Assembly (NCBI RefSeq): GCF_048548695.1
Contig: NZ_JBLYIF010000013.1
Source of the DNA: Neptuniibacter sp048548695
Lineage (GTDB): Bacteria > Pseudomonadota > Gammaproteobacteria > Pseudomonadales > Balneatricaceae
Direction: 5' to 3' (one strand)
Length of the DNA stretch: 64,000 nucleotides
Position numbers and translations under genes: made by a program. Under the pieces are notes generated by a model that saw nothing but the letters and a program-made list of their open reading frames with translations, ran no database searches and had not been told where the DNA came from. Positions within the stretch are counted from its first letter, which is position 1; each line of letters starts with the position of its first letter. This document shows, one piece after another, positions 52,176 through 60,317 of this stretch.

Positions 52176-53294
52176 ATGCATAGCAAAATGATGGCATTGG
52201 CTGCGGCTGTACTAAGTGTACAGGCAGGTGTGGTTAATGCGCTTGATGTAGGGGTGATTCTGGATGCTTATCACAAATCAGAAACGACAGCGTTGGGCGG
52301 CCGTAGCGAAGGCTTTGGTTCGAGTCATAGTGAATTAAGCCTGTCCCAGGATGTTGCTGATTTTGCCACAGCACAGGTGAGTTTAGTCGGTGAGTGGAAT
52401 GAGGATGAAAGCGACCTGGTTGTTGAAGAGGCGTACCTCCAGACGACGGCTTTACCCGGTGGTTTGAATGTGATGGGGGGGCGTTTTTTGGCGGATATCG
52501 GTTATTTGAATGCGACCCATAACCATGCGGATAATTTTAGTGAAAGACCTTTACTGTACAGAGCATTTTTAGGTGGGCATTACTTTGATGATGGTGTTGG
52601 TGTTAGCTGGCTGGTGCCTACCGCTCGATATTGGCGCTTGAGCGCAGGTGCATTTAGCGGTGATGAGCTGGGAGAGGCCGATTCTGCGTCAAACATTGGT
52701 ACTTGGACACTGTCCACGGAACTTGGTGATGACATCGGCGAAACCGCAAGCTGGCAGATGGGATTCAGTTATCTGCGTAATAACACGCAGTCTTCTCTTC
52801 ATCATCATGAAGATGATCACGACGAAGAGCATGACCATGAGCATGTCGGCCATGCGCATGGCGCTGCATACCAAGGGAAAAACCTCTATTTAGCTGACCT
52901 GGTATGGAAGTGGGCACCGCAGGGCAATAACCGCCAGCAGCAAATCAAAATAGCAGCTGAATATGCCTACGTGGATGACATTTATACCGCGGAGCTTGGT
53001 CATTATGATGGCTGGTACCTGTCAGGTATTTATCAGTTTGACGAAAACTGGGCGACCGGGATTCGCTATGGTCGGGTAAACCTGGCGGAAGAACATGAGC
53101 ACGAAGGTGAGCATGAGTGGCAACAGGGCCGTTTGACTGAAACCACTGTAATGCTGAGTTGGCAGCCAACGCATAGCCAGCGCTTACGCCTGGAATACAG
53201 GCATCAGGATGCGGCGCATATGGAAGGGGCGGACAACGCCATTACACTTAATTACCAAATTGGATTCGGTGCCCATGCAGCGCATAGCTTCTAA
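52176..53294 (+). CDS. Outer-membrane beta-barrel with His-rich loops, zinc-regulated
   Basis: 372-residue exported protein: a signal peptide (MHSKMMALAAAVLSVQAGVVNA) followed by alternating amphipathic strands typical of a porin-like barrel, ending in Phe (AHAAHSF). Two His/Glu/Asp-rich stretches (HHHEDDHDEEHDHEH near residue 210 and EEHEHEGEHEW near 310) probably lie in loops and bind Zn2+. A Zur-like box directly upstream and zinc transport genes directly downstream suggest a zinc-uptake porin or zinc-capturing barrel. The exact family was not recognised. An alternative ATG four codons in is possible. Confidence 0.75.
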   Translation: MHSKMMALAAAVLSVQAGVVNALDVGVILDAYHKSETTALGGRSEGFGSSHSELSLSQDVADFATAQVSLVGEWNEDESDLVVEEAYLQTTALPGGLNVMGGRFLADIGYLNATHNHADNFSERPLLYRAFLGGHYFDDGVGVSWLVPTARYWRLSAGAFSGDELGEADSASNIGTWTLSTELGDDIGETASWQMGFSYLRNNTQSSLHHHEDDHDEEHDHEHVGHAHGAAYQGKNLYLADLVWKWAPQGNNRQQQIKIAAEYAYVDDIYTAELGHYDGWYLSGIYQFDENWATGIRYGRVNLAEEHEHEGEHEWQQGRLTETTVMLSWQPTHSQRLRLEYRHQDAAHMEGADNAITLNYQIGFGAHAAHSF

Positions 53295-54171
53295 ATGTAG
53301 TGCATTGGGTTTGTTTGCGGTGGTCAACACCGCTCAAGCCTTGACCATTTTTACCTGTGAGCCCGAATGGGCAGCACTCAGCAAGCAACTCGCGCCAGAA
53401 GCCAAAGTGTTCAGTGCTACGCATGCCTATCAGGACCCTCATTATATTGAAGCGCGCCCGAGCCTGATCTCTAAACTAGCGCAAGCCGATATTGCTATCT
53501 GCAGCGGAGCTGGCCTGGAAGCAGGTTGGTTGCCTGCATTGCAACAGCGCGCGTCTAATCGGCATGTGGTTGATGGTGCAGCCGGTATGCTTTACCTCTC
53601 TCAATTTGTCGAGACGATAGACAAGCAGGAAACGGCATTCTTTAGTACAGAGCATGTGCACCCGGAGGGAAATCCGCACTTTCACCTGGATCCTGAGCGG
53701 GTCGCAAAACTGGCCGTGGTGATCAGTCAGCGTTTGCAGGCTATTGATACGGACTCATCTCAGCAATATCAGCAGGCGCTGACCAGATGGCAGTCTAACT
53801 GGCAACAATCGATGCAAGCGTGGCAGCGACAAGCCGTAGCACTGAAAGGTCGGCCGGTTGTTGTGCAGCATACGGGGTTTAGTTATCTGATCAATTGGAC
53901 AGGGATGGATGTTATTGCCGACCTGGAACCGGAACCGGGTGTGCCGCCAACGATGGCGCATGCACAGTCGCTGGTTGCAGCTACCCGGCAAAAACAGCCG
54001 GTTGCCATTCTGACCAACTGGTATCAAAACGATAGGGCTGCGGGTTGGCTTTCAGATAAAACTGGAGTGAAACATCTAAACCTACCGGCAACGGTGGACC
54101 TGAAAGGGGATATCAATAACCTGCGCAGCTTATTTGACCACCTTCTTTCGCAATTGCGGGCAGCTGACTAG
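53275..54171 (+). CDS. znuA: Zinc ABC transporter substrate-binding protein (ZnuA-like)
   Basis: 298-residue periplasmic cluster A-I binding protein. The signal peptide is MQRIASKCSALGLFAVVNTAQA. Likely metal ligands: His in YQDPHYIEARPS, His residues in HVHPEGNPHFHLDPERV, His in VVVQHTGFSYL, and an acidic residue near the C-terminus. There is no long His-rich loop. ATG 53275 overlaps the barrel gene by 20 bp; the open frame upstream is inside that gene. It overlaps the permease by one base. Manganese or another metal is possible, but the Zur-like box favours zinc. Confidence 0.85.
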   Translation: MQRIASKCSALGLFAVVNTAQALTIFTCEPEWAALSKQLAPEAKVFSATHAYQDPHYIEARPSLISKLAQADIAICSGAGLEAGWLPALQQRASNRHVVDGAAGMLYLSQFVETIDKQETAFFSTEHVHPEGNPHFHLDPERVAKLAVVISQRLQAIDTDSSQQYQQALTRWQSNWQQSMQAWQRQAVALKGRPVVVQHTGFSYLINWTGMDVIADLEPEPGVPPTMAHAQSLVAATRQKQPVAILTNWYQNDRAAGWLSDKTGVKHLNLPATVDLKGDINNLRSLFDHLLSQLRAAD

Positions 54172-54944
54172 TGCAGATATTGGAAATAGGTTTACCCGTA
54201 TTGGTTACAGGCTTGTTGATATTGGCAAGCCATATTCCGCTTGGTTATCAGGTGCTTAAGCGCGGTATTGTGTTTATTGATCTTGCGATTGCCCAAGTGG
54301 CTGCTCTAGGGACGGTGTTAGCCAGTCAGTTGCATGGGCACGGAGGCGATCAGTGGTTGCTACAGGGCATGGCAATTATGTTTGCTCTGTTAGGCGTTGG
54401 TCTGGTGGCCTGGATCAATAAATGCTTTCCGCAATGGCGGGAGGCGTTTATCGGCTTGATATACGTCACGGCGGCTTCCGTGCTGGTTTTGTTGGTAGCT
54501 GGACAACCGAAAGGGGGGCAGCGATTAACCAGTACGTTAAGTGGAGATATTCTCTGGCTGACCTGGCAAGACGTTATCCTGCTTGGGTTCGTCGCTATCT
54601 TTGTGCAACTACTTACCCATGTCTGGCCTGAAAAACTGAGGCGTTTTTTCTACCTGATTTTTGCTGTAACCATCACGCTTTCGGTTGTTAACGCAGGTAT
54701 ATATCTGGTGTTTGTTTGCCTGATAGCACCGGCACTTGCCTCGATTGTCTACAAAAGATCGCAAACTTGGTCGTATGGAGTTGGCTTTGTCGGGTTTGTT
54801 ATCGGCTTAACTGTAGCTTGGCACTATGACCTGCCCGCTGCGGCTTGTATTGTGGTGAGCGTCATTCTCGCCCTGCTCCTGGCATTGAGTTTACAGCGGT
54901 TGCTGGGTCCAACAGCTGCAGTTAAGCAGACTCATTATGGTTAG
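54171..54944 (+). CDS. znuB: Metal ABC transporter permease (ZnuB-like)
   Basis: 257-residue ABC-3 family inner-membrane permease with about eight helices. Family features: LGYQVLKRGIVFIDLAIAQVAALGTVLA near residue 25 and LVFVCLIAPALASIV near 180. GTG 54171 overlaps the znuA stop (TAGTG). No ATP-binding subunit (ZnuC) gene follows, so the ATPase must come from elsewhere in the genome. Confidence 0.87.
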   Translation: MQILEIGLPVLVTGLLILASHIPLGYQVLKRGIVFIDLAIAQVAALGTVLASQLHGHGGDQWLLQGMAIMFALLGVGLVAWINKCFPQWREAFIGLIYVTAASVLVLLVAGQPKGGQRLTSTLSGDILWLTWQDVILLGFVAIFVQLLTHVWPEKLRRFFYLIFAVTITLSVVNAGIYLVFVCLIAPALASIVYKRSQTWSYGVGFVGFVIGLTVAWHYDLPAAACIVVSVILALLLALSLQRLLGPTAAVKQTHYG

Positions 54945-55248
54945 CAACACTGACGGCACAGGTGGATAACCTCAGATGTAGGTGTATTGCGTAAAGTGGG
55001 CTCTGGGTCCAGGTGTTTGGAACAATGCCTAACGTTTGGTGTGTTTGGCTCGGTGGTAGGTGCTTAACCGCCAGGGTTGCTATCAGCGGTTTGAGGTGTT
55101 TGCGTTGCGCCTCAATTGGTTGATGAATCAATGTCATGGCGGTTAAAGACGTGGGTTCAGAAGCGTATCTGAGTGCCGCAACATAGCGATTGTCTTGCCG
55201 GTTTTAACTGAAAATCGCAAAGATAAGGTCTGTCTGTTCTCGGCAGGT
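54945..55248. other. Intergenic region between convergent znuB and dioxygenase genes
   Basis: About 300 bp with no credible gene and no clear terminator. It contains ATCGCAAAGATAAGGTCTGTC at 55214-55234, a near copy of 51875-51896. The rest looks like degenerate sequence. Confidence 0.45.
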
Positions 55249-56061
55249 TTACTGCCATAGGTAACAGCTTGCTTGCTTACCCAACACCTGCATGGTGAAG
55301 ACTTTATCTGCGGCACGCCCGGCACAGCCGAAGCAGACATGCAGAGGCAACAAATGTTCTTCGCGGGGGTGGCTGTAGCGGGCGTGGGGTGCCTGTTCCC
55401 AGTTAAGTAGCTGCTGTTCTCGCTCCGCTTCGGCCAGTTCGGCATTACTGAGGGTATCAATCAACCAGTTTTCAAACGCTTCATTTTTCTGTTTTGCAGT
55501 TTCACTGCCTGCACTGAAAAACTCAGGCAGATTGTGGAACGTGAAGCCGGAACCCAAAATCATGACATTCTGCTCTCGCAGTGATCGAATGGCCTGACCC
55601 AGTGCTATATGTTGCTGAGGGTCGAGATTCTTCAGCAATGAAAGCTGCAGGCAGGGTATATTGGCGTCTGGATATAGCATCAGTAGTGGGACAAACAGGC
55701 CGTGGTCGAAGCCGCGCTGCTCATCCGCCTGTACTTCCAGCCCATGTGTTTGCAGCAGATCATATACCTGATCGGCAAGTTCCGGTGCCCCTGGGGCAGG
55801 GTATTTAAGGTGGTAGGCGGCTTCAGGAAAGCCGCTGTAGTCGTAGATAAGCCCTGGAGCAGCACTGCGAGTTACCGTGGCCACAGGGGCTTCCCAGTGG
55901 GCACTGATAACCAGGATAGCCTTGGGCTGCGGCAATGCGGCTTTCAGTTCGGCAAAGCAATCCACCATCTGCTGATGACCGGGATCGCCGAGTAGCGGCA
56001 GTGGGCCACCGCCATGCGAGACAAACAGGACCGGTGCACTCGGCTTATCAGACTGCGACAT
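55249..56061 (-). CDS. LigB-type extradiol ring-cleavage dioxygenase (DODA/YgiD family)
   Basis: 270-residue member of the class III extradiol dioxygenase superfamily (4,5-DOPA dioxygenase-like). Metal-site signatures: VSHGGGPLPLLGD near the start, VISAHWEAPVATV (His), GFDHGLFVPLLMLYPDA (His) and ILGSGFTFHNLP. The natural substrate of bacterial YgiD-type proteins is uncertain. It lies 39 bp downstream of folE2 on the same strand and may share its transcript. Confidence 0.85.
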   Translation of the reverse strand: MSQSDKPSAPVLFVSHGGGPLPLLGDPGHQQMVDCFAELKAALPQPKAILVISAHWEAPVATVTRSAAPGLIYDYSGFPEAAYHLKYPAPGAPELADQVYDLLQTHGLEVQADEQRGFDHGLFVPLLMLYPDANIPCLQLSLLKNLDPQQHIALGQAIRSLREQNVMILGSGFTFHNLPEFFSAGSETAKQKNEAFENWLIDTLSNAELAEAEREQQLLNWEQAPHARYSHPREEHLLPLHVCFGCAGRAADKVFTMQVLGKQASCYLWQ

Positions 56062-56100
56062 CTTTTATGCTCCGTATGTGCCCGCAGGCGCTAGCTTTCG

Positions 56101-57036
56101 TTAGCAGTGGTCTGCAGCGTTGTAGCCGCCAACGATACCCTTGGCAGCGATGGCAACAGCATCATGCGCATGCAGGCTTTCCAGGTGATCAACCCGAAGC
56201 CAGAAGTCGGCATATTCAGAATGTTGTGATAGTGCCAGCTTCAGGCGACGTGCGGCATCTTCACAAAACATCAGGTTATGGCCATTCAGGCGGGCAAACT
56301 CTTGTTCATCAGCGCGTTTTACAGCGGTCTGCACCGGTGTTTGTAGTGCGTCTTCTATCTGGTCGATCAGTTCAGTTAAGGGCAGGTGAGCCAGAGAACT
56401 GTCCAGTTTCACCCAGGCTTTGGCTAGGCTGCGTTGACTGTGTGGTGTGGCATAAGAGCCTTTTTCCGATAGCAGCCACTTCTCAACGTCTTCCCGGTTA
56501 AGCTGGTTTTGGTCAGCAAAATCGCTGCTGAAAGCCTGCTGCAGCATCTGTCGTGCCAGAGCGGCTGAGCAAGGACAGGTGGATGAGTAAGGCACTTCCG
56601 TACCGAGCTCCAGAGTAACTTGGCCGTCAATCAGTGTTGCCTTAAGGGTGGATGGATAGCTTTTCCAACCCGTGTTGTCGCTTTTCAGTGCTTTGCGTTT
56701 GAGCAGGAAATCAAAGTCAAAGTTCAGGCAGACCTGAGTGCTGATGTCATGATGGCTGTCCAGCAGGTGGGACAAAAAATCCGTAAGGCTGCCAATTGAC
56801 AGAGTCTGGCTTTCAAAAAAATTCGACAGCGCCAGGTACAGCCGGGACATGTGAATGCCCTTCACCTTAGGGTTAATCAGGTTAACATAGGTATTCACCC
56901 GTGCCTGGATATGGCACTCTCCCTGCTTGCTGTCATCAATTTGCAGCGGAACCGTGATGCCATTCATGCCGACCCAGTCCAGAACGCCATGGACTTCAGG
57001 GTTTTGATGGCTGGTTACATCAGGCAGGTTTGTCAT
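56101..57036 (-). CDS. folE2: GTP cyclohydrolase FolE2 (type IB)
   Basis: Makes 7,8-dihydroneopterin triphosphate for folate and related pathways. The 311 residues match FolE2 rather than FolE: DWVGMNGITVPLQ near residue 20, MSRLYLALSNF, and the metal/active-site motif STCPCSAALARQ near residue 150. FolE2 works without zinc and is often induced by zinc limitation in bacteria. Its place 1.2 kb from a Zur-controlled zinc cluster fits, though I see no Zur box directly upstream. Confidence 0.92.
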   Translation of the reverse strand: MTNLPDVTSHQNPEVHGVLDWVGMNGITVPLQIDDSKQGECHIQARVNTYVNLINPKVKGIHMSRLYLALSNFFESQTLSIGSLTDFLSHLLDSHHDISTQVCLNFDFDFLLKRKALKSDNTGWKSYPSTLKATLIDGQVTLELGTEVPYSSTCPCSAALARQMLQQAFSSDFADQNQLNREDVEKWLLSEKGSYATPHSQRSLAKAWVKLDSSLAHLPLTELIDQIEDALQTPVQTAVKRADEQEFARLNGHNLMFCEDAARRLKLALSQHSEYADFWLRVDHLESLHAHDAVAIAAKGIVGGYNAADHC

Positions 57037-57371
57037 AGACAGTATCTTCCAAGTAATGATTTAAAGCAGACGGGTTAGGCGGGTAACTTAATGCCTTATT
57101 TTTAACCTGTCAGGTTTGCCCGCAGGCCAGTGGGTATCGTGGCTGCAAAGCATTTTCAGTAGCCGCGTACCATACCCTTAGACGCTTATTTTGGCAAATT
57201 TATAGCACTGCAACTTATACTTTAGCGCAATTTTATGCGTGGTCTTTTTTGCGACTAAAGACGTGGTTTATATAGGGTTTTACCGCATGTGCTTGATCAA
57301 GTTGGTATTTACTCTTGCCGTGAAACCGCTTACAACCGTGTAATCAATTTTCTGCCTCTGGAGTCCTGCAG
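57037..57371. other. Divergent intergenic region folE2 / GltS-like gene
   Basis: 335 bp. AT-rich stretches near 57180-57240 may hold promoters for both genes, but I see no convincing -35/-10 pair and no Zur-like palindrome. Confidence 0.4.
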
Positions 57372-58862
57372 ATGAGTGAACCGTTAACCAGTTTTGCCAT
57401 TAATTTCATCGCTGTGGTTGGGATTGTGTTGTTGGTGGTGGTCACGCTGCTAGGGGTGGCCGCACTGGTGCTTTATCAAGTAGATAAGCACCAGACCAAA
57501 CATACTATTCGGCGCAACTATCCACTTATTGGCAGATTCAGGTATTTGTTTGAACATATCGGTGAATTCTTCCGCCAGTACTTCTTTGCTATGGACCGCG
57601 AAGAGATGCCTTTCAATCGTGCAGAGCGCGCCTGGGTGTACCGCTCTGCCAAAAATATCGACAGTACAATCGCGTTTGGCTCCACTCGTGACCTGCGGAT
57701 TCCCGGGACCTATTATTTTCTCAATACACCGTTTCCAACATTGACTGAAGATGCGGTACAAACTCAGCCGATGCGGATTGGGCCTACTTGTATGCAACCC
57801 TACGACGCACCTTCTCTGTTTAACATTTCAGGCATGAGTTATGGCGCATTATCACGCCCCGCAGTAGAGGCGTTATCGCAGGGAGCCAAAATTTCAGGGT
57901 GCTGGATGAACACCGGCGAGGGAGGCATATCGCCTTATCATATTGAGGCGGGCTGTGATCTGGTGTACCAGATCGGCACAGCTAAGTATGGGGTACGAGA
58001 TGAAAATGGCCGTTTGAGTGACCAGAAACTGTTAGAAAAAGCATCGATTCCTCAGGTGAAGATGTTTGAGATTAAGCTAAGTCAGGGTGCCAAACCCGGT
58101 AAAGGAGGCATCCTGCCGGCAGAAAAAGTGAACCATGAAATTGCCGCGATTCGAGGCATTCCCGCAGGTGAGGCCAGCTTGAGTCCGAACCGTCATCCGG
58201 ACATCGCCAATACCAAAGACTTGCTGGATATGGTGGAACGTATCCGGCATGTCACGGGTAAGCCCTGCGGTTTCAAAATGGTCTTGGGTGAAACGCAGTG
58301 GTTGGATGAGTTCTTTCAGGCGGTGATCGAGCGGGGTGTGGATTCGGCACCGGATTTTATCACCCTGGACAGTAGTGATGGTGGTACGGGTGCCGCGCCA
58401 ATGCCCTTGATGGACAGTGTGGGGTTGCCGCTAAAAGAAAGCTTGCCGTTGCTGGTGAATAAGCTGCACGAATACGGTTTGCGGGAGCGGATTCGGGTGA
58501 TTGCTTCAGGCAAACTGATTAATCCCACGAATGTGGCGGCTGCGCTCTGCATGGGTGCTGATTTTATCGTGTCTGCCCGGGGGTTTATGTTTGCTCTTGG
58601 CTGTATTCAAGCGCTGCAATGCAATAAGAATACCTGTCCGACCGGGGTGACTACGCATAACCCTGAACTGCAGAGGGGATTGGTGCCGGAGGTGAAAGCG
58701 GAGCGTGTTGCTTATTATCATAACCATCTGGTGCATGAGGTTGAGATGATTGCTCACTCTTGCGGTGTGACTGAACCTCGGCGTCTGAAGCGTCGGCATG
58801 CGGCCATTGTGGTGGAGGGTAGCCGTTCAATACCGCTTAATGTTTTGCATCCGGAGCCATAA
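57372..58862 (+). CDS. FMN-binding glutamate synthase family protein, membrane-anchored
   Basis: 496-residue oxidoreductase of the GltS-domain family (glutamate synthase large-subunit-like FMN barrel) without the glutaminase domain. An N-terminal membrane helix spans residues 8-35 (INFIAVVGIVLLVVVTLLGV). Barrel motifs: NISGMSYGALSRPAVEALS, NTGEGGISPYH, GAKPGKGGILPA, DSSDGGTGAAPMPLMD, and a Cys cluster CIQALQCNKNTCPTGVTTHNP (3Fe-4S-like site). The physiological reaction of these stand-alone proteins is unknown. It is followed by a strong terminator. Confidence 0.88.
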   Translation: MSEPLTSFAINFIAVVGIVLLVVVTLLGVAALVLYQVDKHQTKHTIRRNYPLIGRFRYLFEHIGEFFRQYFFAMDREEMPFNRAERAWVYRSAKNIDSTIAFGSTRDLRIPGTYYFLNTPFPTLTEDAVQTQPMRIGPTCMQPYDAPSLFNISGMSYGALSRPAVEALSQGAKISGCWMNTGEGGISPYHIEAGCDLVYQIGTAKYGVRDENGRLSDQKLLEKASIPQVKMFEIKLSQGAKPGKGGILPAEKVNHEIAAIRGIPAGEASLSPNRHPDIANTKDLLDMVERIRHVTGKPCGFKMVLGETQWLDEFFQAVIERGVDSAPDFITLDSSDGGTGAAPMPLMDSVGLPLKESLPLLVNKLHEYGLRERIRVIASGKLINPTNVAAALCMGADFIVSARGFMFALGCIQALQCNKNTCPTGVTTHNPELQRGLVPEVKAERVAYYHNHLVHEVEMIAHSCGVTEPRRLKRRHAAIVVEGSRSIPLNVLHPEP

Positions 58863-58876
58863 GCCTATTAACCATG

Positions 58877-58905
58877 AAAAAGGCCCGCAGATCGCGGGCC
58901 TTTTT
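58877..58905. terminator. Terminator between convergent genes
   Basis: The hairpin AAAAAGGCCCGC / GCGGGCCTTTTT has a short AGAT loop and A/T runs on both sides. It serves the GltS-like gene and the convergent small gene. Confidence 0.9.
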
Positions 58906-58908
58906 CAT

Positions 58909-59106
58909 TTAGTCGTCAAGCCAGGGTTCGGATATTGTTTCCTGTAAGGCCTTTTCTTCCATCCGTTGTTCAATGGCTCGTCTGGCGTGCAGCGCGCGGC
59001 GGGATGCCAGTTTTTTGTGTGATAGTTTCTCTTTTTCTTCAAACCCCATCAGTAGGTCGATGACCTCGCGCTGGGTTTGGTTTAACTCCTGTGTCTTCCG
59101 CAACAT
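58909..59106 (-). CDS. Small charged protein (PA3496-like)
   Basis: 65-residue, strongly charged, helical protein with no signal or membrane segment. A good ribosome site AGGAGT lies six bases before ATG, and a strong terminator follows, so the gene is probably real. The C-terminal part (ALHARRAIEQRMEEKALQE then an acidic end) resembles the PA3496 family of Pseudomonas small proteins of unknown function. That resemblance is from memory and tentative. Confidence 0.6.
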   Translation of the reverse strand: MLRKTQELNQTQREVIDLLMGFEEKEKLSHKKLASRRALHARRAIEQRMEEKALQETISEPWLDD

Positions 59107-59292
59107 AAGCTGACTCCTGATCAGATGAAACGGTCAGTAATCCCGTCGCACAGTGCTGCTGGCATGGCCACGAGAATTCCTTCACTCCACACATCTCTTT
59201 TTTATAACAGAAATGTATCCATTTCAAACGCTTTTGATGCAGCTAATATTACCGTAGAAGATTTACAGAAAGGTGACAGTGGGCGGGCCGGA

Positions 59293-60189
59293 TTAAGCGT
59301 CTTTGTCTAGCTCATCAATCCGGCGGAAGGGGAGGCGTTTATCATTCTGACGCAGTGAGCGCAGGCTGCGCTTAATGGTTTTCAGCTGGTCAATCACACC
59401 GGGCCCCAGTTTGATTGCGACACCCACGGCCAGTACATCAATGATGACCAGCTGCAGTACCCGAGAGGACATCAGGGCACTGAGGTCTTTGTCCTCTTCC
59501 AGGTCAATATGGATCGAAATATCGGCTAAATCTGCCAGTGGGGTATTACTGGGGCAGAGTGCAATCACGGTGGCACCGGTTTCACGTACCAGGGTAACCG
59601 TATGCAGCAGGTCTTTGGTGCGCCCGGTTTGAGAAATCGCCACGACCACATCGGTTTTGTCCAGCGATACCGCAGATATAGTCTGCATATGTGGATCAGA
59701 ATAGGAGGCGGCCCGGACTTTTAAGCGGTGGAATTTATGTTCGGCATCATTACAGACCGGGGCGGAGGCACCAAAACCATAAAACTCAACACGGCTGGCT
59801 TTGGCCAGGGCGTTGATTGCCGCTTCCAGTGTGGCGGTATCCAGTTGCTCTTTGATATTCATTAGGTTGCCGATCATGGAGTCAAAGATCTTCTGCTTAA
59901 ACTCCAGCACGGTATCGCGCGTATCCAGCGAGAATTGCTCAAAACTGGTGTTGCTGGCCAGCCCCTGTGCCAGCGTCAGTTTGAAATCCTGAAAGCCATC
60001 ATAATTAAGCGCGCGACAGAATCTAACAACAGTCGGTTCGCTGACCTGTGCCTCTGTGGCCAGATCAACAATTCGCATGTGAATGACATCGTTCGGGCGC
60101 GCGAGCACAAAATCCGCTACTTTTTGTTCGGATTTACGCAGCAGGTGGCGGGCCTCGGAGATCGACTTCAGCAGGTTCATACTGTTCAA
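59293..60189 (-). CDS. hexR: RpiR-family transcriptional regulator, HexR-like
   Basis: 298-residue regulator: an N-terminal HTH_6 domain (LRKSEQKVADFVLARPNDVIHMRIVDLATEAQVSEPTVVRFCRALNYDGFQDFKLTLAQ) and a C-terminal SIS sugar-phosphate domain (GFGASAPVCNDAEHKFHRL, AISQTGRTKDLL). HexR represses sugar catabolism genes and responds to 2-keto-3-deoxy-6-phosphogluconate. A TTG start at 60189 has AGGA six bases upstream; ATG 60180 gives the classic MNLL start but with a 15-base spacing. No sugar-catabolic genes are visible in this window. Confidence 0.82.
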   Translation of the reverse strand: MNSMNLLKSISEARHLLRKSEQKVADFVLARPNDVIHMRIVDLATEAQVSEPTVVRFCRALNYDGFQDFKLTLAQGLASNTSFEQFSLDTRDTVLEFKQKIFDSMIGNLMNIKEQLDTATLEAAINALAKASRVEFYGFGASAPVCNDAEHKFHRLKVRAASYSDPHMQTISAVSLDKTDVVVAISQTGRTKDLLHTVTLVRETGATVIALCPSNTPLADLADISIHIDLEEDKDLSALMSSRVLQLVIIDVLAVGVAIKLGPGVIDQLKTIKRSLRSLRQNDKRLPFRRIDELDKDA

Positions 60190-60218
60190 GGGATGTCCTC
60201 ATAAAAACAAGCATGAAG

Positions 60219-60227
60219 AGTATACCA
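60219..60227 (-). promoter_or_regulatory. Extended -10 promoter for the HexR-type gene
   Basis: On the minus strand it reads TGGTATACT, an extended -10 element (TGnTATACT), about 30 bp upstream of the start. No good -35 was found. Confidence 0.42.
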
Positions 60228-60317
60228 AGCTTCTTTCGGCAGGGTATATCTTTACGCGATTGCTGAGTTTCTCCAGGGCATGCTATTTTCAGAACCTGTT
60301 GAAGAGGAGACTGGTAA

